NCBI GenBank assembly: GCA_037624485.1
Contig: JASJJC010000014.1
Span: forward strand, 1 to 64,000
DNA: 64,000 nucleotides
Source of the DNA: JAFMKE01 sp037624485
GTDB lineage: Bacteria > Bacteroidota > Bacteroidia > Chitinophagales > UBA8649
Reading direction: 5' to 3'
The notes beneath the pieces are model-generated. The model did not search any database. It had not been told where the DNA came from and saw only the letters and a list, made by a program, of their open reading frames with translations. Below, one piece after another: positions 52,942 to 62,106 of the stretch (the first letter of the stretch is position 1; each line of letters opens with the position of its first letter). A program made the translations under genes and the position numbers.

Positions 52942-54012
52942 TTAAGGATAGTTGTAGTATTTACCTTCGTTAAATACAATCCATTTAACCTTATTTGGTT
53001 GGTAAACGACAGTAGAATTAAAAACATCAAAATCAATCGCTATCTCTTTGCTAAATGCCATTTTTTCACCCCTCAGAATTCCCTTTAGATATCCATAATT
53101 ATCCCTAAATACAACCACATCCTTATCAAGCAAGACTTTGTCAGGGGTAAAACTATTCAAACGGATTACTTCTCCATTAAAAAAGGCATACAATGCTCCA
53201 AAATCATCGGTATAAACCAAAACATTGTCTTTAATCTTAATCATATCTGGTTTGTAAGTCAAGAGTTGTTGCACTTCTCCATTGTAATAGATAGAAAATG
53301 CATTCATATCATCTACATAAGCTACAAAATCCTCACCACACGCATACCAACTAGGAGCTTGATATTGAATTTCGTTAATATCTCCTTTATCCCAAATAAT
53401 AAAGTCACCTAAGTTACTGATGTAAGCAATCACATTTTTTGATACCTTAAAACTACGAGGAGGAATATTATCAATGATCTCCTTGGTTCCATAATAGAAG
53501 ACTTTAAACATATTACTATTATCTAAGTATGCGATCAAATTATCTCCAGCCTTAACTTGATTAACATTCCAAAACTCAGCCGTATACAATGAGTCATCTT
53601 GATAAATCATGAATTTATCAAAGTTATTACTGTAGCAAAGAATGTCATCACCGATGGCAAAGTCATCTGAAACCCATTTTTCTAATAATTTCGGCTTCCC
53701 GTCAGCTAAAATCCATAGTTGTTCATCTATGAAATATGCCAACATTTCATCTTTAGCAAAAAATCGTGGGTTGGTAATTTGTGTGTCAAAAAGTTTACCC
53801 TCCGTAAAAATTATAAAACGGTTATTATTTCTAATATATGCTACATAATCTTTTCCATAATCGGCTGTAACAATTGGCAGAAACTCAGTTTTTGTTAATT
53901 TATTATCATTGAACACATAGAAATATTGCCAATTTGGATCGACAAAATATGCGCTCTGGCCAATAGATAAACTAAAAACAAAAAAACTTAAAAGAGTGAT
54001 GATACACTTCAT
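52942..54012 (-). CDS. Exported protein made of ten 35-residue tandem repeats
   Basis: A 356-residue protein with a signal peptide (residues 1-18, ending near SIGQ). The whole mature part is about ten tandem units of 34-35 residues. Each begins with a strand such as VLVYTDDFG or FVAYVDDMN (pattern V-hydrophobic-A/V-Y-x-D/N-D/N), then a second strand with F/Y-x-x-G (for example AFFNGEV, IYYNGEV), and ends with a Lys/Asp turn. The last unit is cut after EGKYYNYP. The DNA of the repeats has diverged, so this is an old duplication. A closed beta-propeller or a beta-solenoid is possible. No named family is recognised. It lies 25 bp upstream of mrp and is separated from the PorE-like gene by a terminator. 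Confidence 0.72.
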   Translation of the reverse strand: MKCIITLLSFFVFSLSIGQSAYFVDPNWQYFYVFNDNKLTKTEFLPIVTADYGKDYVAYIRNNNRFIIFTEGKLFDTQITNPRFFAKDEMLAYFIDEQLWILADGKPKLLEKWVSDDFAIGDDILCYSNNFDKFMIYQDDSLYTAEFWNVNQVKAGDNLIAYLDNSNMFKVFYYGTKEIIDNIPPRSFKVSKNVIAYISNLGDFIIWDKGDINEIQYQAPSWYACGEDFVAYVDDMNAFSIYYNGEVQQLLTYKPDMIKIKDNVLVYTDDFGALYAFFNGEVIRLNSFTPDKVLLDKDVVVFRDNYGYLKGILRGEKMAFSKEIAIDFDVFNSTVVYQPNKVKWIVFNEGKYYNYP

Positions 54013-54052
54013 ACATCAATAACTTTATTTATACTAAATTAGTTTAAATAGA

Positions 54053-54077
54053 AAAGGCGAGATAACATCTCGCCTTT
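54053..54077 (-). terminator. Terminator after the PorE-like gene
   Basis: A perfect hairpin with arms AAAGGCGAGA (54053-54062) and TCTCGCCTTT (54068-54077), loop of five bases. On the minus strand it is followed by a short T-rich stretch. It ends the surface-protein operon. Confidence 0.75.
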
Positions 54078-54103
54078 AACATATCAATTATTTTGCCAAA
54101 ACT

Positions 54104-56116
54104 TTAGTCGTTAGACTCAGGGTCTTGCGCTTCGTATTCAATTTCAATAGGTAAATCTTCATTTACATCATTAAGTATCTTGAATTCAACACGTCTGTTT
54201 TTAGCTCTACCTTCTTCATTATCACTGCCATCCGGATTTTCATTAAGCGCTATTGGTTTAGTTTCACCATATCCTTGCGACAAAATTCTCTCTTCATCAA
54301 TACCTTGTTCAATGATATATTCTTTCGCAGCGTTTGATCTTCTTTCAGATAGTGTCATGTTATAACTGTCTGAACCTTTAGAATCGGTATGACCCTCTAT
54401 CTTAACTATAAGCTCTTCATACTTCATCATAAGTGCAATCACTGTATCCATTTCATCTTGGTACATTTCACGAATTTCATTCATATCGAATGCGAAGTAA
54501 ACATTCTCTACAGTCGCTCTATTTATGGCTTCAAGAACTAATACTTTAAGAATTGTATCCTCCTCAGCTTCAGTAATTTCAGCCATATTTACATTTTCTA
54601 TACTGGGCCAGTAACCTTCTTTGTTACCATTTAACTTATAGTCGGCTTCTTCTAGAAAGAAAACAACTTCATCGTCTCCAGTTATGCCTTCACTGATAAA
54701 GTCGAAATCATTCTCACCATTAACCGCATATAGTGAAACATCAACAGCATCCAATAAAGCTCCTTTTGAATCTGTCGCTTGAACAAGAACATATTTATCT
54801 GTTTTAAGCTTTACTTTAAAAACATCATCACAACAAGTTTCTCCACGATCAGAAGTCGTACCTGGACGATTTGATACCATGTATCCTTTAGAACCTCTCT
54901 CATTCAAGGCAAGATATAAATCATCAGCACTTGAGTTTAAAGGATAACCACCATTAACTATCTCAGACCATTCACCCTCAACTGCTTCTGCCTTAAACAC
55001 ATCTAATCCACCCATTCCTGGAAAGCCATTAGAACTAAAGTATAGCATACTATTTTTTGCATCATAGAAAGGAGTTACCTCATCATATTTAGTATTAAAA
55101 TCAGTACCCATGTTTGTCGCAGAGCCCAAGTTTCCATCTTCATCTAAGGTAGCATAGTAAAGATCCATTCCGCCCTTACTTCCCGCACGACTAGAAACAA
55201 AATATAACACTTCATTACCTGCGGCATCCATACCTAAGGCCGGCTGAGTTGTTGAAGAATTCGCCTTATTTATACTTAACATTTCAGGATCTCCCCAAGC
55301 ATCTCCATTTTTAGAAGAACGGTAAATGTTACAAGACATTTTAAACGCATTTACTTCTGCGCATTGTGTATAATATAGTGTACTCCGATCTTCAGTGTAT
55401 ACACCATTGCCGTTGTGCAAACCCGGAACATTAATATTTTCAGGCAATAATACATTTGACCAAGAATCTCCGCCGTTGCTAGCAACAAAAAGTTTTGAAT
55501 AATAATCAGTATTTGCATCTCGTGCTTCATCCAAGTTAACAGCTTCTTCCGGTAAAAGAGCAGCCATTAAAATTTCATTCTCACTAAGGTATTTAGGCGA
55601 ATAGTCCTGAAGCGGATTGTTTAAACCAGGTATCGTTGTTACTTCAGATTCTTGTTTTTCGCTCATCAGTTCTTGAGCTAAATCACAACCTTGAATCTCT
55701 AACTTCGCTTTTCTTCTTAGTTTCGCTAATGAGCCGTCTTTATCCTTTGAATCAGCAGTTTCCTCAATAAATAATTTAAACTCATCTTTTGATCCATCGT
55801 AATTGCCTTGTGCTTTCATCATCATTGCATTAGCAATTCTTGCTTCCGGCCATGCACTTGGATTATTTTCTAAAGTTTTTGTATACCACTTCTCCGCTTC
55901 TACATAATCCTTTAACATATTATTTGACTCTGCAATTTGAAACATTACACGAGTATTATTCTCTTTCTTTTCATGCACTTCAGCATATTCATCCGCAGCA
56001 TTATAATAACTACCCTCTTCATAAAGGTCGTCAGCCATTTTTAGTTTCTTTGAGGTAGCACACGATGAGATAGTTGCAACCGCAATACCTAATAATAGTA
56101 TATTTTTAATTTTCAT
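54104..56116 (-). CDS. PorE-like OmpA family lipoprotein (TPR, propeller, OmpA)
   Basis: A 670-residue lipoprotein (lipobox Cys19 in SSCATS). Domains in order: TPR-like helical repeats (about 25-150), PD40/WD40-like beta-propeller segments (about 175-420; for example LYFVSSRAGSKGGMDLYYA and LYFSSNGFPGMGGLDVFKA), a carboxypeptidase-regulatory-like beta domain (about 435-520), and a C-terminal OmpA domain (about 540-650) with VKIEGHTDSKGSDSYNMTLS and GRAKNRRVEF, which binds peptidoglycan. This matches the layout of PorE from P. gingivalis, which ties the T9SS to the cell wall. It is downstream of porP/sprF in one operon; many Bacteroidota have several such paralogues. Confidence 0.88.
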   Translation of the reverse strand: MKIKNILLLGIAVATISSCATSKKLKMADDLYEEGSYYNAADEYAEVHEKKENNTRVMFQIAESNNMLKDYVEAEKWYTKTLENNPSAWPEARIANAMMMKAQGNYDGSKDEFKLFIEETADSKDKDGSLAKLRRKAKLEIQGCDLAQELMSEKQESEVTTIPGLNNPLQDYSPKYLSENEILMAALLPEEAVNLDEARDANTDYYSKLFVASNGGDSWSNVLLPENINVPGLHNGNGVYTEDRSTLYYTQCAEVNAFKMSCNIYRSSKNGDAWGDPEMLSINKANSSTTQPALGMDAAGNEVLYFVSSRAGSKGGMDLYYATLDEDGNLGSATNMGTDFNTKYDEVTPFYDAKNSMLYFSSNGFPGMGGLDVFKAEAVEGEWSEIVNGGYPLNSSADDLYLALNERGSKGYMVSNRPGTTSDRGETCCDDVFKVKLKTDKYVLVQATDSKGALLDAVDVSLYAVNGENDFDFISEGITGDDEVVFFLEEADYKLNGNKEGYWPSIENVNMAEITEAEEDTILKVLVLEAINRATVENVYFAFDMNEIREMYQDEMDTVIALMMKYEELIVKIEGHTDSKGSDSYNMTLSERRSNAAKEYIIEQGIDEERILSQGYGETKPIALNENPDGSDNEEGRAKNRRVEFKILNDVNEDLPIEIEYEAQDPESND

Positions 56117-56138
56117 CTTCTAGGTTTTAGGTTCTTTG

Positions 56139-57188
56139 TTAAAATCTTGGGTTAAATAAGTAGGTATCCGTTGTTGGAGGAGTGCCATAAGGTCCAAAAT
56201 AACTAATCGCAAATTCAAAGGCGTTAGGCATTCTAGCACCCGTATCATTTTGTAGGTCTTTACCTAGTCCAACAATTCCTAAATCATAAGCTCCCGTAAT
56301 TCGAAAGTTTTCAAAATCAACTCCAGCTTTTGCAATTAAAGCAACATCCCATCTATACCAAGCTCCTAAGAAAACGGTTGTTGACTTTTCCTTTTTATTT
56401 GGCAATTTATACCCAAAAGTTGTTCCGAAATTAATTTCCTTGGTTTTCGCAGTTGTCTGGTAAAGAGCACCAGGGATAATGACTAATTTTTTTACTTCAA
56501 ATTCAAATCCTGCATGTGCAACATGCCTAAATGGCGTTTCAAACTCAGGATTACCATTGTTGTCCGCAATAAAATCATCCTTATGTCTTAAGATATTCAT
56601 AAATGAATATCCCCCATAAAAAGTCATCCAATCTGTAAATTGTCCATCAAACAAAACTCCAGCATTCATGTCTACGGAATTAACTGGTTTTGTAATTGAA
56701 GCTAAATATTGATCATCTTGAAAAGTAGGATTAGCAATTAACTCCTCTTCAAAAGTGAAATCAGGATTTATATTGCGATTCCCATAAATCCCTTGTAATC
56801 CCAAAGCTAAATGATACTTATTGTTTTTGTCTAATCCTTTATGATAAGCTAAACTAACACCAGCTTTCATGGTTTGAAGACCTCCAACCTTATCAAACAA
56901 AACAACAGCTCCTACTCCTAAAGCATCTGTTTTCAATTTGTTCTTCAATAAAGAAAAGTCAACTGAAAGTGAAGGCGTTAGATAGGCCGTTGGATTCTGA
57001 TTTACAGCGTTTCTAAACTGATCTCTATATATACTATTTACCCGCCATAGTCCATTAAACTTGCCAGTTAAAGCAGGGTTAAGTGTAAGCGGTGACGCAT
57101 AATACTGAGAAAAATGAATGTCTTGCGCGCTTAGCTTATTGCCGATAAGCATCAAGCAAGCTAAAATTATTAAAATTCTTGGTTTCAT
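56139..57188 (-). CDS. Type IX secretion system membrane protein, PorP/SprF family
   Basis: A 349-residue outer-membrane barrel protein with a signal peptide (cleavage after LSAQ, residue 22). The start of the mature part, DIHFSQYYASPLTLNPALTGKFNG, is the hallmark of the PorP/SprF family; LGVGAVVLFDKVGGLQT and YHLALGLQGIYGN are further typical segments. SprF-type proteins are needed for secretion of a particular large adhesin encoded next to them, so this copy probably serves the 1396-residue protein just upstream. It is 22 bp from the PorE-like gene and 18 bp from the cargo gene. Confidence 0.93.
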   Translation of the reverse strand: MKPRILIILACLMLIGNKLSAQDIHFSQYYASPLTLNPALTGKFNGLWRVNSIYRDQFRNAVNQNPTAYLTPSLSVDFSLLKNKLKTDALGVGAVVLFDKVGGLQTMKAGVSLAYHKGLDKNNKYHLALGLQGIYGNRNINPDFTFEEELIANPTFQDDQYLASITKPVNSVDMNAGVLFDGQFTDWMTFYGGYSFMNILRHKDDFIADNNGNPEFETPFRHVAHAGFEFEVKKLVIIPGALYQTTAKTKEINFGTTFGYKLPNKKEKSTTVFLGAWYRWDVALIAKAGVDFENFRITGAYDLGIVGLGKDLQNDTGARMPNAFEFAISYFGPYGTPPTTDTYLFNPRF

Positions 57189-57206
57189 TTATTCGGGTTT
57201 TAAGTT

Positions 57207-60200
57207 TTATCTAATTAGTGTAACTGATCCTGACATGACAAATTCAGTAGCTACCTTATCAATCACTAAGTAATAGGTATAGACGTCAGCCGATTGATTT
57301 TCGCTTTCCCAAGTTCCATCCCATCCATTATCACCATTGTATTCATAAACGACATCTCCCCATCGGTTAAACACTTTAAACACACTAATAGTGGTACTCA
57401 GATCAAGATTAACAGGGAAAAGCCTATCGTTAAGGTTATCACCATTAGGCGAAAAAGCATCCGGCATTAAAGGATTTCCTAGCACAAAAATATAAACTTC
57501 ACTTGAGTCAGATTCTGAGCAAGTATAAAGACTTCCGTCATTTAAGGTAAATTCTGCTTCAGCAACAACTGAAACTGTTTCAAAATCGTTACTAGCCGTA
57601 TTCGCTAAAAAATTACTTCCTGTAAAATTAGGTGCCCATGACTCATTACTTAATGGGAAATCAGTATTTACCGTATACGCTTCACTTGCTCCAAAGACTA
57701 TAGAATCTATATCAACGATATCTGGATTTAAGCAATTCGTTTGGAAGGTGATTTGAGCGTTAGTGCCGCATCCATCTGAAGAAACTACCAATATGTCGTA
57801 TGTACCATCCTCATTTGAAGAAACGGTAGCACTTGCACCTGAAGCTGTAGGACTATTATCCCAAAAAGCCTCTCCGAACCCAACTCCGTTGGTAATCAAA
57901 CTAGCAAAATCAACAATTACCTCATCTCCACTGCAGCAAAGAATATTTCTAACCACGTTTGGATCAAGGATTGGATTTTCATTAAAGCTGACCAAAATAG
58001 TAGATGAAGAAACACAACCATTAACATCTGTCGATGTCAAAACATATGAACCTTCTGTTGTAACAGTTAAGGAAACACCTGATCCCGTTTCTGGACCTGT
58101 CCAATCGTTCGTCCAGCTTGAATTCGCATCACTTAATAGATCGGTGATAGCACCATCACAAACAATCTCTTCAGCTACTCCATTATTAATAGCTGAAACA
58201 GGTAAAGCATTAACCACTACAGTCACCGTATCCACTACACTGCAATTTGTTAAATCTAGACTAACTACATAATCAGTTGTCGCAGTAGGTGTTGCAACAG
58301 GATTTGAAATAGTGGTCGATGTTAATGTTCCATTATCCGGAGTCCATGAATGATTTGACCCACCATTCGCGTCCAGTTGAACACTTTCACCTGCACATAC
58401 AGCGGTATCGTTTGTAAGTGAATATCCTGCTCCAAAAGTTACATTAACTGTATCTATCGAAGTACAGTTTCCCGCTGTAAGTATTACCGGATATTGAGCT
58501 GTTGAGCCCACATTTAAAGCGATAGGGTTTTCAACAGTTGCATCTACAAAAGATGCAGTCGGAGTCCATGCAGCATCTATAGTAGCTATTCCTGCAACTA
58601 AATTCTCATAGTTGAATCTCAAATTTGGCCTTTGATTGGAAGGAACATTGGGAGTTCCTAATGTACAACCAGAAGCATTATCAGCAAAGTCAAAAATTGT
58701 TGTATTTCCTAAAGTAGGAGTTACTGCTACATCATCGTCAACTGTCCATGCAGCATTATCGAAACAAACTTCAAACAATAAATCTGTTGCTCCATCCCAA
58801 CAAAATGGGGTATCAAATATATGCCAGTTCCAGCCTATAGCAGTGGTATGAGAATATGGATTTACAACTTGCGTAAAACCACCATTATCAAAAGCAGTTA
58901 ATGCCGTTAATGTTGTTGGTTTAACTGCGACTCTAAAATTGTTAAAAGGCGCAGTACTGCCTTTCAATACAACATTAAAAGCAATAGATTCCATTTCACC
59001 ACCAGTGAATCCTGCAGCATTTAAATCTGCAGCTGTGTATAAAATCTGCATTCTACCATCTTCCCAAAAACCTTCATATGGAGTACCAGTGGTAACAGAA
59101 GTACCTGTACCAGTGCCAACTTCACCTAAAGTATAAACCCCTGTACCTCCGCTACATGGTCCAGGACCATTGGATAAACTGTTGAAAATTGAAGTTTCAA
59201 ATTGAACATTAAATTGAAATGAGTCTTCAGGACATTCAAGGGTATAGTCTAAATCTCCTACGGCAAATAAAGAATCAACATTAACTAATACTGAGGTAGT
59301 CGATGAGCAAAGGCCATCAACCATAGTCACAAAGTATTCAATATCGCCTTCAGGTGAAGAGGTAACCACAGCTCCACTAGTATCGTTTAGATACAATGGA
59401 GGACTCCAAGAATAAACAGGATTAACAGGGCCTGTTACCGGAACAAATGACCAATTTTCTCCAATAGATGTAATTGCTACATTATTTATTGCAGGGTCAG
59501 AAACCCCGCTCGTACCAGTTGCATTTTCTATACCCTGAGTCATCGTTCCAAATGCATCAGGTAAAACACTAATATTGTTAATTTCAATCAAGCCATTTGC
59601 ATAAATGACAACTTGAACACTTATTTCCGTTCCAGCAGCCCCTCCAAAGTGAGGCACATTAAGATAATTAATCACAAAATATTGGTTTGGAGCAACTCCT
59701 CCAACATAATAATTGACTGTACCACCATTATTAAAGTTCATATCGTCCCAACCCCATGCAATGATGTTATTTGGTTGTGCAGCATTAGGAATATTAAGAT
59801 TACCTAAAAATGAACCTGCGGGAGCAGTAAAAGTCATATAACCATTAGATGATATCCAAAAAGAGTTGTATAAATTACCGAAGAAAGGAAAATTAAACCC
59901 TATGTTAATTGGGCCTACTGTATTGTCATCAGTCAAGCCTGTAACTGCAGTTCCTCCAGCAGTAGAAAAAGGATTGTAGGTTCCTTGAATTAAAGTGTAT
60001 GGGGTAGGGTTTGCGTCTGTAGCAGCTGTTAAAACAACAGATTCTCCAGAACAAACATCTGGATCACTTGGTGTAACAGAAATAGCAGAGGCAAAACCTT
60101 CAACCACCAATAGGGTAGAATCCTGAATCACACAACCACTATCTGATGTAACGGTTGCTACATATTGAGTCGTGGTGGTTGGAGAAGCCAACACCTGATT

Positions 60201-61397
60201 TCCTGTTGGATTATTTAACGTTCCTGGGAAATTCCATTCAACACTTGCAATAGAAACTGAAGTTGGTGTCGTAGATAGATTAATAAAAGAGGATCCGTTC
60301 AAACAAATTGTGTCAGGTTGAACAATGTCAATATCAAAAGACTCCTCTACAAACACAGAAACAACATCTACACCGCAATCCGATGTGAGTGTGTAGTCCG
60401 TATCTACTAATGGATTTGCAAAAGGATTAGGATTTGTAACACTGGACAAGCCCGAAGCCGGCGACCAAGAAACAGTAGACCAAGGAGCAACTCCAGTAGA
60501 TTCCAATAAGGTACCAATACCATCACAAGCCACCATAATATCTGGACCTGCATCTGTAGGATTCAAGGATATGGTCGCAGAAGTTGTACAACTATCATTA
60601 ATACCATTCGTATAAAGAAAGTTATAAGTCGTATCACCAGTAGGACTTAATGAAAACGTATTTGAAGGTAAAAAGTTACCTGCTTCATCAAACAAGCCAT
60701 AAGCTGGATCTGCTGCCAAGATTTGAATATTATCTAAACCCCAGTGGTCACAACATGCTCCAGAGTTAAATTCCTGAATCCACTGGAAAGCAGTATTTGC
60801 TGTCAACGCACCTGGAGGTAATGGGAAACAAACTGAATTCCAAACCGTAAAAGGCGTACCGGTAGCACTAAAAGGTGGGTTAATCATTGGATTTCCTGGG
60901 CCAGGATTAGAAGGCAAGAACTCACCATTTGGTTGCATGTATACAATATCTTGCCAAGTCAATCCGTTATCCGTTGTATATTGAAGCGTAATTCCTTCTT
61001 CAGATAAATCAGGTCCTTCTATTGGCGCAGCTCCTCCTTGAACAGCGTATGCAAAATCAAAACAAACTTGCCCACCAAAGGAAACATCAAACCCTACAGA
61101 ACCTAATGTTGCTGGCAGAATATTAGTCGCTCCCATCCAAAAATAAGTATCATTTGATGGACTTGGAATAAATGGTGTGGTATATATCGCACCTGCTGTT
61201 TGCGCCCACCCTGGATCAGTAGGCCCCGTTGGTCCAAATACTTCAGTAAGTAGTGATCGAGCGAAACTATTAATGGTTACATTCACCGAATCACCACAAT
61301 CTATAGTATCTACATCTAAAATAGCATTTGTGACACATTGTGCCTGAAGCGAACTCAGAGATAACATTGTAACTATTGCAAATAATACTTTTTTCAT
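57207..61397 (-). CDS. Giant T9SS type B cargo protein with gliding-motility C-terminal domain
   Basis: A 1396-residue exported protein, signal peptide residues 1-20 (SLQAQ). Residues about 80-228 resemble a Reelin-type subrepeat (ITLQYTTDNGLTWQDIVY, then NTAFQWIQEF and DHWGLDNIQIL). Several Ig/PKD-like modules follow with repeated beginnings such as VCSGESVVLTA and VCAGESVQLDA. Around 480-620 is a nidogen-like or anchor module (FNFPFFGNLYNSFWISSNGY). The C-terminal about 85 residues (PDAFSPNGDNLNDRLFPVN, VFNRWGDVVYEYNG, WDGTWES, YYLVIDKV) are the gliding-motility-associated CHU_C domain, a T9SS type B sorting signal. It is likely a cell-surface adhesin or matrix protein exported with the PorP/SprF protein encoded downstream. 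Confidence 0.88.
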   Translation of the reverse strand: MKKVLFAIVTMLSLSSLQAQCVTNAILDVDTIDCGDSVNVTINSFARSLLTEVFGPTGPTDPGWAQTAGAIYTTPFIPSPSNDTYFWMGATNILPATLGSVGFDVSFGGQVCFDFAYAVQGGAAPIEGPDLSEEGITLQYTTDNGLTWQDIVYMQPNGEFLPSNPGPGNPMINPPFSATGTPFTVWNSVCFPLPPGALTANTAFQWIQEFNSGACCDHWGLDNIQILAADPAYGLFDEAGNFLPSNTFSLSPTGDTTYNFLYTNGINDSCTTSATISLNPTDAGPDIMVACDGIGTLLESTGVAPWSTVSWSPASGLSSVTNPNPFANPLVDTDYTLTSDCGVDVVSVFVEESFDIDIVQPDTICLNGSSFINLSTTPTSVSIASVEWNFPGTLNNPTGNQVLASPTTTTQYVATVTSDSGCVIQDSTLLVVEGFASAISVTPSDPDVCSGESVVLTAATDANPTPYTLIQGTYNPFSTAGGTAVTGLTDDNTVGPINIGFNFPFFGNLYNSFWISSNGYMTFTAPAGSFLGNLNIPNAAQPNNIIAWGWDDMNFNNGGTVNYYVGGVAPNQYFVINYLNVPHFGGAAGTEISVQVVIYANGLIEINNISVLPDAFGTMTQGIENATGTSGVSDPAINNVAITSIGENWSFVPVTGPVNPVYSWSPPLYLNDTSGAVVTSSPEGDIEYFVTMVDGLCSSTTSVLVNVDSLFAVGDLDYTLECPEDSFQFNVQFETSIFNSLSNGPGPCSGGTGVYTLGEVGTGTGTSVTTGTPYEGFWEDGRMQILYTAADLNAAGFTGGEMESIAFNVVLKGSTAPFNNFRVAVKPTTLTALTAFDNGGFTQVVNPYSHTTAIGWNWHIFDTPFCWDGATDLLFEVCFDNAAWTVDDDVAVTPTLGNTTIFDFADNASGCTLGTPNVPSNQRPNLRFNYENLVAGIATIDAAWTPTASFVDATVENPIALNVGSTAQYPVILTAGNCTSIDTVNVTFGAGYSLTNDTAVCAGESVQLDANGGSNHSWTPDNGTLTSTTISNPVATPTATTDYVVSLDLTNCSVVDTVTVVVNALPVSAINNGVAEEIVCDGAITDLLSDANSSWTNDWTGPETGSGVSLTVTTEGSYVLTSTDVNGCVSSSTILVSFNENPILDPNVVRNILCCSGDEVIVDFASLITNGVGFGEAFWDNSPTASGASATVSSNEDGTYDILVVSSDGCGTNAQITFQTNCLNPDIVDIDSIVFGASEAYTVNTDFPLSNESWAPNFTGSNFLANTASNDFETVSVVAEAEFTLNDGSLYTCSESDSSEVYIFVLGNPLMPDAFSPNGDNLNDRLFPVNLDLSTTISVFKVFNRWGDVVYEYNGDNGWDGTWESENQSADVYTYYLVIDKVATEFVMSGSVTLIR

Positions 61398-61403
61398 AGC
61401 TTC

Positions 61404-61832
61404 TTATTTTTTAATTGATTCTATTTTATTAATTACTAATGCTGTCAACTTACTCTTCCAAGCTGTTGGAGCATTTGTATTAGAATGGTCAAATATTTTA
61501 AGGTAATCCTCTGAAGAAGAGCAAGTACCTGTTGTAGACGAATTGGCTGGAATAATTAATGTTCTTATTGTATTGTGGTCTCCGTCTGCGCAACCATGAC
61601 AATAATCTGCATTATACCACCGTTCCATATTAAAACTAAGCTCTAATGCCTGATTGGATAAGTTTTCGAAATTTAATAATATAAAATCGTAATCGTAACC
61701 CTGAGTGGAATTACATATTATATGACTTTTCTCAATTCTATAATCTACATCCTCTGCTAGTACTTCCCAATTTTGGGCAACTAGGCTAGATGATAATAAT
61801 ACGAATAATAGGGTAAATAGTTTATTCATCAT
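61404..61832 (-). CDS. Small secreted cysteine-containing protein
   Basis: A 142-residue protein with a signal peptide (cleavage after LVAQ, residue 20). The mature part has about five cysteines (HIICNS, YCHGC, GTCSS), enough for two disulfide bonds, and a beta-rich pattern (YDFILLNFENLSNQALELSFNMERW). No family is recognised. It is the first gene of the operon that continues, after 6 bp, with the giant cargo protein, so it may be a chaperone, subunit or co-secreted partner of it. A start at the second Met (61829) is equally possible. Confidence 0.72.
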   Translation of the reverse strand: MMNKLFTLLFVLLSSSLVAQNWEVLAEDVDYRIEKSHIICNSTQGYDYDFILLNFENLSNQALELSFNMERWYNADYCHGCADGDHNTIRTLIIPANSSTTGTCSSSEDYLKIFDHSNTNAPTAWKSKLTALVINKIESIKK

Positions 61833-61900
61833 TAGTTTTTAGTTAGTTAGAAATTAAATCTTAGAATCTTACCAATTGATGAGATTTTATTGATTTCCTT

Positions 61901-61908
61901 CAAATTTA
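61901..61908 (-). promoter_or_regulatory. -7 box for the surface-protein operon
   Basis: The minus strand reads TAAATTTG, a full TAnnTTTG match, about 70 bp before the ATG at 61832. No clear TTG -33 element. Confidence 0.45.
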
Positions 61909-62067
61909 ACAATTTTCATTAGATATTAAGAAGATTTAGACTTTTTTTTACCCTCAAATACAATTCTTTAAAAACAGTTTTTTTAGTTCAAAGATTGAAT
62001 AAAGTAAAACCGATAGTTTAAGCTCAGCAAAAAAATACCTTCATTTAATATTAAAATTAAAATTGAT

Positions 62068-62075
62068 TATATTTG
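62068..62075 (+). promoter_or_regulatory. -7 box for the 62107 lipoprotein gene
   Basis: TATATTTG, a full TAnnTTTG match, lies 31 bp before the ATG at 62107. The region 61833-62106 therefore appears to hold divergent promoters. Confidence 0.5.
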
Positions 62076-62106
62076 GAGTAGTTTAAAACCTAAAAAATTA
62101 AATTAA

